Origin: Thermoproteota archaeon
GTDB taxonomy: Archaea; Thermoproteota; Thermoprotei_A; EX4484-217-1
Direction of reading: 5' to 3'
Length of the DNA: 64,000 nt
Assembly: GCA_029258915.1 (NCBI GenBank)
Contig: JAPDJU010000012.1
Location: forward strand, 1-64,000
This document shows, piece after piece, positions 25,204 to 32,860 of the stretch. How positions within the stretch are numbered: the stretch's first letter is position 1; each line of letters begins with the position of its first letter. The translations under genes were made by a program, and so were the position numbers. The notes under the pieces were generated by a model. That model had not been told where the DNA came from. It saw only the letters and a list, made by a program, of their open reading frames with translations, and searched no databases.

Positions 25204-27213
25204 GTGAAAATAAGTAATATATTTAAACCTTTCAAAACTGTAGGTAAGTTTCTAGTGGAAAAACCTTTGACATTCCACTTCCCACCTGAATCCCCAGTAT
25301 TTACTGAAAGATTTAGGGGAAGACACATATATCATCCTGAGCTTTGTATAGAGTGCAAACTTTGCGGTATAGTATGTCCGAATAATGCCATAGATTTCCT
25401 ATTTGAAAAGGATGAAAAAGGTTTAGTTCATTTTAGAACTCAAGTAGACTATGCTAAATGCTGCTTCTGCGGGCTATGCGAAGACGTATGTCCCACTAAA
25501 GCACTAGAAATGACTAATTTCCCATTTCTTGTAGCTATGGATAAAAAAGAGCTATATTATAGCTGGAAAAAACTTTCTGAAAAACCCTCACTCACCCTTC
25601 CCTCAATAAAAGAAAGAAAAGGGCTAATACCATGGGCTAGAGCTAGAAGCTTCTGGATAGTAAACTACTTTACGGGATGCTGTTTCATAGAAGCTGTACC
25701 CTGGGTTGCAAGTAGCTTCGACATGGAGAGATTTGGTCTCTTAGCTACAGCATCGCCGAGACATTCTGATGTCCTTCTTATAGGAGGCTATGTTACACCT
25801 AAAACTCTTAAAAGAATAATCAGAATATATTCTCAAATGCCAAAGCCAAAGTTCGTTTTAGTTCTTGGAAATTGCCCCATGACCGGTGGAACATATTGGG
25901 ACAGCTACAATACTATCAAGGAACTTGATAAATACATTCCAGTAGATCTCTGGATAGCTGGATGTCCTCCAAGAGTTGAAAACGTAGGATACGCCATATT
26001 CTTAGCTATATGGGCTGTTCAGCATGGATATACTGGTAAGGAGGAATACGTAAATACTGAGCATGGAAAATACGCTTTGCCCTATGTAGTACCTAAAATA
26101 AATAAGGACTATAACATCGTAGAGTTTGGTCCACAACACCCTGCAAGCGGGAATTTCAACATACTTCTTAAGCTTAAAGGGGAGCGCGTAGTAGAGGCAA
26201 CGCCCAATGTCGGATACTTACATAGAGGGTTTGAGAAGCTTATGGAGTATAGAACATGGTGTCAAAACATAATGATAGTTCAAAGAGTTTGTGTACTAGA
26301 TGGTGCATCATATGAACTAGCATACGTTGGTGCAGTAGAGAAGATTGCCGGTTTAGAAGTTCCAGAAAGAGCTAAATATTTACGTGTTATTCAAGCAGAG
26401 CTTAGTAGAATTCAAAGCCACTTACTCAACCTAGGACTATTAGCTGCATCTGCAGGATTCGATACAATAACCAGAATAACGTGGGGCGATAGGGACAAAA
26501 TACTTTACCCACTAGAATACATGACCAGAGGAAGAGTATATCAAATATACAATATTCCAGGCGGTGTAAGATACGATATCCCACTAGATTTCGTAGATAA
26601 GGCTTTTGAAGTAATAAAGTACATGGAGAAGAGACTTAAAATATACGATGACCTACTATTTAACAACCAAGTATTTATAGATAGAACAAAGAACATAGGT
26701 AAATTACCTAAAGAAATGGCTATAGAGCTTGATGTAACAGGCCCGAACATGAGAGCTTCAGGCATAGATTTTGATGTTCGAAGAAATGTTCCTTATGAAG
26801 CATATAAAGACGTTGATTTTAAAGTTCAAGTTCTACAAGACGGAGACGTATACTCTAGAGCCCTATGTAGAAGAAGAGAAATAGAGGAGAGCCTTCACAT
26901 AATAAAGCAAGCTATAGGTAAATTGCCTAAAGGTCCTATAGCCGAGAGGAAAATGTCTAGAGGAGGATATTTCTCATTTATGTCTTCTATACCTACTGGA
27001 GAAGCAATACATTGTGTCGAAAGCGCTAGAGGAGAACTCTGCTTCCACATAGTGAGTACAGGCGGGGTTAAGCCTTACAGAGTTAAAATTAGAGGGCCAA
27101 CATTTGACACTATACTTGTAGCGTTACCTAAATTATTGAAAGGCGTTCAAGTGGCTGACGTACCAGTAATATATTGGAGCTTAGATAATTGCCCGGCAGA
27201 TCATGACAGGTAA
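25204..27213 (+). CDS. NuoI-NuoB-NuoD triple fusion, [NiFe]-less large subunit
   Basis: A 669-residue protein fusing three soluble subunits of the complex I/group 4 hydrogenase family. Residues 1-105 are a NuoI/MbhN-like ferredoxin with two [4Fe-4S] motifs (CIECKLCGIVC, CCFCGLCEDVC). Residues about 140-275 are NuoB-like, with the tandem GCC (159-160), C224 and C254 of an N2-type cluster. Residues about 300-669 are NuoD-like (EFGPQHPASGNFN). The [NiFe] motifs read RVCVLDG and DNCPADHDR, so each CxxC has become CxxD. It therefore cannot bind the normal NiFe centre; a quinone, sulfane-sulfur or other reductase role is open. It ends exactly at the Arg where hydrogenases are cleaved. The start follows no strong ribosome binding site. 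Confidence 0.9.
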   Translation: MKISNIFKPFKTVGKFLVEKPLTFHFPPESPVFTERFRGRHIYHPELCIECKLCGIVCPNNAIDFLFEKDEKGLVHFRTQVDYAKCCFCGLCEDVCPTKALEMTNFPFLVAMDKKELYYSWKKLSEKPSLTLPSIKERKGLIPWARARSFWIVNYFTGCCFIEAVPWVASSFDMERFGLLATASPRHSDVLLIGGYVTPKTLKRIIRIYSQMPKPKFVLVLGNCPMTGGTYWDSYNTIKELDKYIPVDLWIAGCPPRVENVGYAIFLAIWAVQHGYTGKEEYVNTEHGKYALPYVVPKINKDYNIVEFGPQHPASGNFNILLKLKGERVVEATPNVGYLHRGFEKLMEYRTWCQNIMIVQRVCVLDGASYELAYVGAVEKIAGLEVPERAKYLRVIQAELSRIQSHLLNLGLLAASAGFDTITRITWGDRDKILYPLEYMTRGRVYQIYNIPGGVRYDIPLDFVDKAFEVIKYMEKRLKIYDDLLFNNQVFIDRTKNIGKLPKEMAIELDVTGPNMRASGIDFDVRRNVPYEAYKDVDFKVQVLQDGDVYSRALCRRREIEESLHIIKQAIGKLPKGPIAERKMSRGGYFSFMSSIPTGEAIHCVESARGELCFHIVSTGGVKPYRVKIRGPTFDTILVALPKLLKGVQVADVPVIYWSLDNCPADHDR

Positions 27214-27235
27214 AAAGTGTTTTCGACTAAAGTTC

Positions 27236-28075
27236 CTACTTCGATGTAATAGCTGATATACCCGTAGCGACTATTAGGAATAATTCTAAAAACCTATAAG
27301 CTTCCAGGATATTTTTTGCTAATACCTTCACAGTTAGTTTTTCCCTCTTTACGAAAGGTAAGATTTCCAAAGCTTCAGGTATAGCTGAATTTGTAAATTC
27401 TACTTCCATATTAATAGGTTCACCTACTTTAAAAGGCTTGATTTTGCTAGATTTAAGTTTCTCGAAGGCTTTTAGACACTTCTCTCTGAGTTCTTCCTCA
27501 ATGTTCTTGAGGGCTAAGGATATCGAAGAGAATCTCCCAATAGATCTCTTAAACTCTACAAGCTCAATGTTTTCAATAAGCTCCTTAGCTTCACTAACCA
27601 CTTTATCATCTCCACCCACAAGAATTACCGGGACATTATAATACCCGGCTACTGCTGCATTAAGGTAGAATTCGCTAGCTTCAATACCGTTAACAATGAT
27701 TCTTTGGATATGTCTACCGCTCATAGTATGGTCCATTACAGCATGTTCTGTACCTTTTTTAGCATGATATCCTAAGAATATCGCTGCATTAAAACTATTA
27801 TCAATACCACACATCATAGATACGGATTTGGGAAAACCTGAAATAAGGTACGTGTTTCCAGCTAGTTTCTCATAAAGAATATTTATCATTAATCCATGAG
27901 CATCGTTAACATAGACCTCCTTAAACCCGTAGCTAAAAGCTGTTGAAGCAACAATATTTACAATTTCTGTCATCCATTTCCTAGCTCTATCGTAGTCTTT
28001 ACCTGTAGTTGAAACCTGGGATATTGAAGTTATTCCTGGCAAACCCTCCATGTCAACTGAAACATAGAGTTTCAT
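27236..28075 (-). CDS. M55 family D-aminopeptidase (DppA-like)
   Basis: A 279-residue zinc aminopeptidase acting on D-amino-acid-containing or other small peptides. Zinc ligands and the active site are visible as VDMEG (residues 8-12), VNDAHG (about 57-62), GYHAKKG and the following HTMSG. Length and motif order match DppA, which forms a homodecamer. It is convergent with the NuoIBD fusion, 22 bases away, and there is no peptide transporter nearby. The ATG start has no clear ribosome binding site. Confidence 0.9.
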   Translation of the reverse strand: MKLYVSVDMEGLPGITSISQVSTTGKDYDRARKWMTEIVNIVASTAFSYGFKEVYVNDAHGLMINILYEKLAGNTYLISGFPKSVSMMCGIDNSFNAAIFLGYHAKKGTEHAVMDHTMSGRHIQRIIVNGIEASEFYLNAAVAGYYNVPVILVGGDDKVVSEAKELIENIELVEFKRSIGRFSSISLALKNIEEELREKCLKAFEKLKSSKIKPFKVGEPINMEVEFTNSAIPEALEILPFVKREKLTVKVLAKNILEAYRFLELFLIVATGISAITSK

Positions 28076-28157
28076 GGAATAACCCGATACTACTAAGTAC
28101 GTTAACTACTACATAAAATTAACCTTGTTTTACACAGAAATCTATCTAAGATAATTC

Positions 28158-28706
28158 CTATCTAGCTGAGGTTCTTGTTCTTAAATGTTTCTTTTCAGCA
28201 AGTATTTTAGCTTTTAGCAAATCTATGATCCATAGTTCTCCAATAATTCTCTTATTCTTGTCAATTACAGGTATTTCCTTGAGGTTATGTGTTAGCATTT
28301 TGCGTAATACTTCATCTAAGCTTTCTTCAGGATATGTGTAGTGAACAGACCTTGATGCTAGTTCTCCTGCTTTTTCTGAAGTATATACCCTTAGAATACT
28401 CGATGTCGCTATTGCAGATATGGCTCTAGCTCTGTATTTTCTAAAAAGAACTTTCATAAGCATACCTAGCGAAATAATACCTTTCAACCTATTCTCAGCA
28501 TCTACCACGTAAGCTATCCTACTATATCTGCACTGAGCAAGCTTTTCAACAACATCATCTAATGTTTCATCTTCATGTGCTGTAACAGGTCTTCTCCAAA
28601 CCTTATCCATTAAGTCTTTAACTTTGAGTTTCCTTAGAGGCAGCGTAGGCACCAATATATATTTCGTCTTACCCCTTATATGCTTCTCCTGCTTTGAATA
28701 TCGCAT
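28158..28706 (-). CDS. CBS-domain pair protein coupled to a cation antiporter
   Basis: A 182-residue protein made mainly of two CBS motifs (about residues 30-90 and 105-170): VTAHEDETLDDVVEKLAQCRYSRIAYVVD and TYPEESLDEVLRKMLTHNLKEIPVID. CBS pairs bind adenosyl nucleotides and regulate linked transporters or enzymes. Its first 38 bases overlap the 3' end of the antiporter gene in another frame, so the two are translationally coupled. The natural inference is that it is the separate regulatory subunit of that antiporter. Confidence 0.85.
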   Translation of the reverse strand: MRYSKQEKHIRGKTKYILVPTLPLRKLKVKDLMDKVWRRPVTAHEDETLDDVVEKLAQCRYSRIAYVVDAENRLKGIISLGMLMKVLFRKYRARAISAIATSSILRVYTSEKAGELASRSVHYTYPEESLDEVLRKMLTHNLKEIPVIDKNKRIIGELWIIDLLKAKILAEKKHLRTRTSAR

Positions 28707-29862
28707 ATTTCGTTAACGGAGGAGCTGCAAGTTCGTTCAGTATAACTGAAGCTAAAATCGTGTTTAAAGCTATTTCTATGAAGGGTTCAAAAGAAGCTAC
28801 TTCGGCGACAAATAGTATTAAACCTACAGTTACACCGGCTTTAGGAAGCAACCCTAGTCCTATATATTTTCTTATTACTTCTGGTGCTTTAGAGATTACC
28901 CCCCCAATATATGATCCTATGTATTTACCACTAAAACGGCCTGCCATTACTATTAGAGCTAAAGGAAGCGCTGCTGTCATTAAGCCTGGGTCGAAATGGG
29001 TTCCAGCAAGAGTGAAAAACAATGCAAAAATTACATTTTCAATACTTTCCAAGACGGTGAACATGTTTTCAAATCCTACGTAGTTTTCAACGATAAACCC
29101 AAAAACCATATTAGCTAATAACGGATCAGCATTAAGTAGTCTAGCTAAACCAGATGTAACAAAGATCATGCTTAAAGCCACGGTTAAAACCTCTTCATTA
29201 CCATGGACAATCTTCTTTAAGAAATGAGAAACTGCTGATACGGTAATTCCTAGTAGTATAGAGGATAATATACTAATTAATGGTTGGAAAACAGAGTATA
29301 ATGATATCCCTGAACCTATAACTATTTCAGCTAGTGCAGCACATAGAACGAAAAACACTATACATACTGCGTCGTCTAGTGCCACTATTGCTAGGAGTGC
29401 TGTTGTTAAGGGTCCTTTAGCCCTATACTCATGAACAATAGCCAATGTGGCAGCAGGAGCAGTAGCAGCAGATACAGCGCCCAAAATAAGGGCCATAGAA
29501 ATAATAAATGAAAAGTCTAAGTTAGTCATATAGGGAACAAGAAGTATTATGAGTAAGGCAACAAATATTGTGGCTAAACTTGCTTGAACCATTGTTATCC
29601 ATAAAATTTGCTTACTAAGCCTCTTAAGCCTTCTAATACTCAATGAGCCTCCTACGAGAAAGGCTATAATACCTAAGGCGATATCAGTTATTGGTGCAAC
29701 CTGTTTAATTAATTCTTTAGAAATAATTCCTGAAACCGATGGGCTTAGTAGCATTCCTACGACTATGAAGCCTGTTACCATAGGGAACTTAAGCCTATTA
29801 CTAACCTTAGCGCCCAGAAAACCCAGCAGCATCAGTATTCCAAGAGCCAATATTATTTCCAT
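28669..29862 (-). CDS. Kef-type (CPA2) cation:proton antiporter
   Basis: A 397-residue integral membrane protein with about 12 hydrophobic helices. CPA2 landmarks are LKFPMVTGFIVVGMLLSPSVSG near the N-terminus, the ion-binding helix LLAIVALDDAVCIVFFVL (Asp-Asp at about residues 162-163), and LFFTLAGTHFDPG. There is no C-terminal TrkA domain, unlike KefB/KefC; a CBS protein is encoded instead in the overlapping downstream gene. Probably exchanges K+ or Na+ for H+, though specificity cannot be read from sequence. Confidence 0.88.
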   Translation of the reverse strand: MEIILALGILMLLGFLGAKVSNRLKFPMVTGFIVVGMLLSPSVSGIISKELIKQVAPITDIALGIIAFLVGGSLSIRRLKRLSKQILWITMVQASLATIFVALLIILLVPYMTNLDFSFIISMALILGAVSAATAPAATLAIVHEYRAKGPLTTALLAIVALDDAVCIVFFVLCAALAEIVIGSGISLYSVFQPLISILSSILLGITVSAVSHFLKKIVHGNEEVLTVALSMIFVTSGLARLLNADPLLANMVFGFIVENYVGFENMFTVLESIENVIFALFFTLAGTHFDPGLMTAALPLALIVMAGRFSGKYIGSYIGGVISKAPEVIRKYIGLGLLPKAGVTVGLILFVAEVASFEPFIEIALNTILASVILNELAAPPLTKYAIFKAGEAYKG

Positions 29863-30008
29863 TAACTTGCGCCCCTATTTTAAAGGAACTCCCTGTGAAA
29901 CCAGATGTGTCTATTTACGCTTTTTCCGTATAAAACTAACTGCCTATATTAACAGCGCTAAAGTTCTCTCATAAATAACTAGGTCTCTTTTGTAAAAAAT
30001 TTATTATT

Positions 30009-31688
30009 TCATCTACTAATAAGCCTGTTAAAGAACATATATCCTCTCTTTAAATAATCTAATGAAATCCCTAGGTCTATATGGCTCCAAGGCAGTTCTT
30101 CGTCTAAACTTCTACCCTCCTTAATGTACTCCACATTTACATTAGAGTATCTTAAGGCTCTATGCCATCCACTCACAGTTTTACCGTAGAAATACCATAG
30201 TTCAAGAGCCTTGCCTAGGTCTCTATCTCCTAAGGCTATGGTGGCTTGCACCCGAGCCCATTTAGGTTCATAGAAGTCAGTAGTAATCGAAATTTTTCTA
30301 AGTTCTTTAGTTAAATAATTCATTTTTCTATGTAAGGTTTTTAGGTTTTCTAAAGGTAACCATTGCAGTGGTGTTTGAGGCTTAGGTATTAAGGGATTTA
30401 CCGAGAACCTTACTTGACTAGACTTTAATGATTTTATTTTTTTAAATATTTTCCTTGAAAATTCTATAATCCGAGAAACCTCTTCAAAACCTATGTTTGG
30501 AAAACCTATTATAAAATAGAGTTTTATGTTTCTGAAACCTGCTTTAACAGCTTTACCTACGAGTTCAATTAGCTTATGTTCCATTATAAACTTCTTTATT
30601 GCAGCGCCAATATTCCAACATAGAGTTTCAGGGGCTATAGTGAGGGTTTTTTGCCCTGCCTTAATCATTAATTCTAATCTGTAATCGTTTAGCGTATTAG
30701 GTCGTAGCGAAGGTATTGAAGCATTTATACCTAAATCGTTGACTGTGAATTCTAAAATCCTATCTGCTTCATTATGGTCAAAAAACGATAGGGCATAGAA
30801 AACAACTCTGCTAACATTATTTACTTCTAAACCTTTTTCAATAATTTTCCTAATTTTCGCAAAGCTTCTATCTCTTTTAGGTTTACTTATAAATCCTTCC
30901 ATACAAAATTGGCAATGCCATTTACATCCTCTAGTTGTTTCAACAATAACTCCGCGACCATATGCTGGTTCAATACCCTCAGTTTGAATTTGAGCTATAG
31001 GATAAAATACTTCATCAAGGTTTTCAACATAGTTTTTAGAGACCCTATGTTTACCGTGCATGGGAACATATATTCCCCTAATACTGGCTACTGCATCTAA
31101 AAACTCAGACTTATTTCTGGATGAAAAATAAGTATCAACTACTTTGCCGAGAATGTTTTCAATTTCACCTATAACCAGCACATCAGCTATTTCAGCTAAA
31201 GGTTCAGGGTTAGCCGTAACTGTGGGACCACCCACAATGATTACAGGATATTCTCCATGCCTATCTTTAGCATATAATGGTATTTTCGAGTTAACAAGCA
31301 TATCAACAATATTGACATAGTTAGGTTCATAATGTACGGAGAAAAATAAAATATCAAAGTCCCTCATTTTTCTACGAAACTCTATGCTCCTATATTTTTC
31401 AAGACCGCTTCCCTCAGGATATTTTAAGAAAACGCGTTCAGCAATAACGGAATCCATACGGTTAAGCATGAAGTATAACATATGGGTGGCTAAGCTAGAA
31501 ATAGCAGCAACATATGTTGAAGGATAGACTATAGCAGCATGTAGATCAGAAGGTCTACCATGCTTCTTAACAACATTGCACTCTCTGAGCAATAGTTTTA
31601 CACCTGCTCCTATTCTCACTCGCTCCTGCATTCTTAAATATTTGACATATGGCATTACTGTAGCAACATATTTATACCGTATATACAT
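30009..31688 (-). CDS. Radical SAM protein with N-terminal B12-binding-like domain
   Basis: A 559-residue protein in two parts. Residues about 50-190 resemble a cobalamin-binding Rossmann domain (YPVIIVGGPTVTANPEPLAEIADVLVIGE). Residues about 250-470 are a radical SAM barrel with the cluster motif CKWHCQFC. Downstream are FYALSFFDHNEADRI, LTIAPETL and FNVGFP-like FIIGFPNIGFEE. It belongs to the broad archaeal B12/radical SAM group with uncertain substrates (tRNA or cofactor modification, methylation). The track start is ATG; later Mets at residues 12 and 20 are alternatives. It is divergent from vapBC, with 21 bases between starts. Confidence 0.75.
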   Translation of the reverse strand: MYIRYKYVATVMPYVKYLRMQERVRIGAGVKLLLRECNVVKKHGRPSDLHAAIVYPSTYVAAISSLATHMLYFMLNRMDSVIAERVFLKYPEGSGLEKYRSIEFRRKMRDFDILFFSVHYEPNYVNIVDMLVNSKIPLYAKDRHGEYPVIIVGGPTVTANPEPLAEIADVLVIGEIENILGKVVDTYFSSRNKSEFLDAVASIRGIYVPMHGKHRVSKNYVENLDEVFYPIAQIQTEGIEPAYGRGVIVETTRGCKWHCQFCMEGFISKPKRDRSFAKIRKIIEKGLEVNNVSRVVFYALSFFDHNEADRILEFTVNDLGINASIPSLRPNTLNDYRLELMIKAGQKTLTIAPETLCWNIGAAIKKFIMEHKLIELVGKAVKAGFRNIKLYFIIGFPNIGFEEVSRIIEFSRKIFKKIKSLKSSQVRFSVNPLIPKPQTPLQWLPLENLKTLHRKMNYLTKELRKISITTDFYEPKWARVQATIALGDRDLGKALELWYFYGKTVSGWHRALRYSNVNVEYIKEGRSLDEELPWSHIDLGISLDYLKRGYMFFNRLISR

Positions 31689-31709
31689 TGTAACGTCTTG
31701 CGATAAGCT

Positions 31710-31935
31710 ATGGCCACTATAACTGTTAGAATAAGTCCTGAAGTTAAAAAGCTTATGAAAAAGTATAGGTATATTAATTGGAGTGAAGTTGTACGAGAAG
31801 CAATTTTAAATAAGATTCACGAAGAAGAGAAAAAACCTTGCAGAGGCTCTTCTGATTAATGAAAAATTACGAAGAAGTGGTCCCAAAAACTGGGATTCTG
31901 CAGAGGTTATTAAGAAATGGAGGAGACTAAGATAG
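31710..31935 (+). pseudogene. vapB-type antitoxin, broken by a one-base frameshift
   Basis: This gene is too short for the ORF track. From the ATG it reads an RHH/AbrB-like antitoxin start (TITVRISPEVKKLMKKY, INWSEVVREAILNKIHEEE). It then runs into a stop shortly after an A6 run at 31830-31835. Moving to the next frame at that run gives the family's conserved tail, NLAEALLINEKLRRSG and WDSAEVIKKWRRLR, ending 19 bases inside vapC. One extra A, compared with a 5-A run, explains the break. It could be a real mutation, a homopolymer sequencing error, or a slippage site. The overlap with vapC is the normal arrangement. Confidence 0.82.
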
Positions 31936-32336
31936 TTTTAGATGCCAGTATTATTGTGAAATGGTTTCTTAAAGAACTATACAGTGAAGAAGCTATAAGG
32001 ATAAGAAACGATTATGTTCAAAGAAAAGTAAGCATTGCAGTTCCTTCTCTTCTAATATATGAAGTACTAAACGCTTTAAAGTACAGTGACATATATTCTG
32101 AAGAAGAGTTGAAAGAAATATGTTTAGCACTCAATAAGTACGGTTTCGAAATACATGATCTTGAAGAAGATCTAAAGGATAAAGCTATCACGATAGCATA
32201 TAAGTATAATATTACGGTATATTATGCAAGCTATATAGCATTAGCAATGAAACTTAAAACAGTACTCTACACAGCTGATAATGAATTATTAGAGAGGTTC
32301 CCGAAAATAGCAAGGCACGTAAAGGAATATAGCTGA
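31917..32336 (+). CDS. vapC: VapC-type PIN-domain toxin with one catalytic acid replaced
   Basis: VapC toxins are PIN-domain ribonucleases that cleave tRNA or rRNA. In this 139-residue protein, D9 (LDASIIVKWF), E49 (YEVLNAL) and D121 (LYTADNELL) keep three of the four PIN acids. The usual third acid in the motif VYDASYIALA is Tyr here (VYYASYIALA, residue 103), a change obtainable by a single GAT to TAT substitution. Activity is thus doubtful. The partner antitoxin directly upstream is frameshifted, so toxin weakening and antitoxin loss may be linked. Confidence 0.88.
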   Translation: MEETKIVLDASIIVKWFLKELYSEEAIRIRNDYVQRKVSIAVPSLLIYEVLNALKYSDIYSEEELKEICLALNKYGFEIHDLEEDLKDKAITIAYKYNITVYYASYIALAMKLKTVLYTADNELLERFPKIARHVKEYS

Positions 32337-32637
32337 AACATTAAATGGAACATTAAGACGTGTAGCTCATCATCGATAAAAACCAGTAAAGAACTTGGAA
32401 AGCATTTTCAACAAAATGATTTATCTGCTAAGAGTTTTTATTATTCTTAAAGCTAAACTTATGTGAGTTTTGAAAACCCTGTTTTCTCATATAATAAGTT
32501 AATGTCCATTATACCTTTCATAGTATATGATCTTACAGTATCAACAACCTCTCTAGGCACGGTTTTACAACTATTTCTTTACTCTACAAATGAAAGCATA
32601 AAACATATCACCGTAAAGAACGACTGCAGTGTTTCCT
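32337..32637. other. Noncoding stretch, no supportable gene
   Basis: About 300 AT-rich bases after vapC. The 62-residue plus-strand ORF here (track 32463-32651) has no recognisable motif, no ribosome binding site and lies opposite the end of a degraded minus-strand ORF, so I do not accept it. I see no tRNA, repeat array or clear promoter. Confidence 0.4.
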
Positions 32638-32792
32638 TTAATCCCTCTTAACAACATATGTTCGAACACCAAGTTCTTTAGCTATCTCCAAAGCAACAGC
32701 TTCGCCGCCTAAGTCTTTAACCTTAAAAAGTAAAATCGATATCCATGCCTCTTAGTTAAAATACCATCTATTATAGTTCCTTTACCACCCAT
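32638..32792 (-). pseudogene. Degraded small ORF, minus strand, function unknown
   Basis: On the minus strand an ATG preceded by GAGGTT and a TATA-like stretch opens the peptide MGGKGTIIDGILTKR. It continues only if two single-base shifts are allowed, giving DIDFTF and then KVKDLGGEAVALEIAKELGVR to a stop. The restored peptide looks like a folded alpha/beta fragment with good codon use, so the remnant is probably real. I do not recognise the family. Confidence 0.4.
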
Positions 32793-32860
32793 AACCTCTC
32801 CCTTTTATATTACGTAATTTTTAAATTATGATTGAAGGTTTATGTCTATAAGAATTGGGT

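Noticed and set aside
28694-29083. 129-residue plus-strand ORF opposite the antiporter
   Set aside because: Shadow of the antiporter gene; no ribosome binding site and no family pattern.
32463-32651. 62-residue plus-strand ORF after vapC
   Set aside because: No motif or ribosome binding site, and it overlaps a degraded minus-strand ORF.
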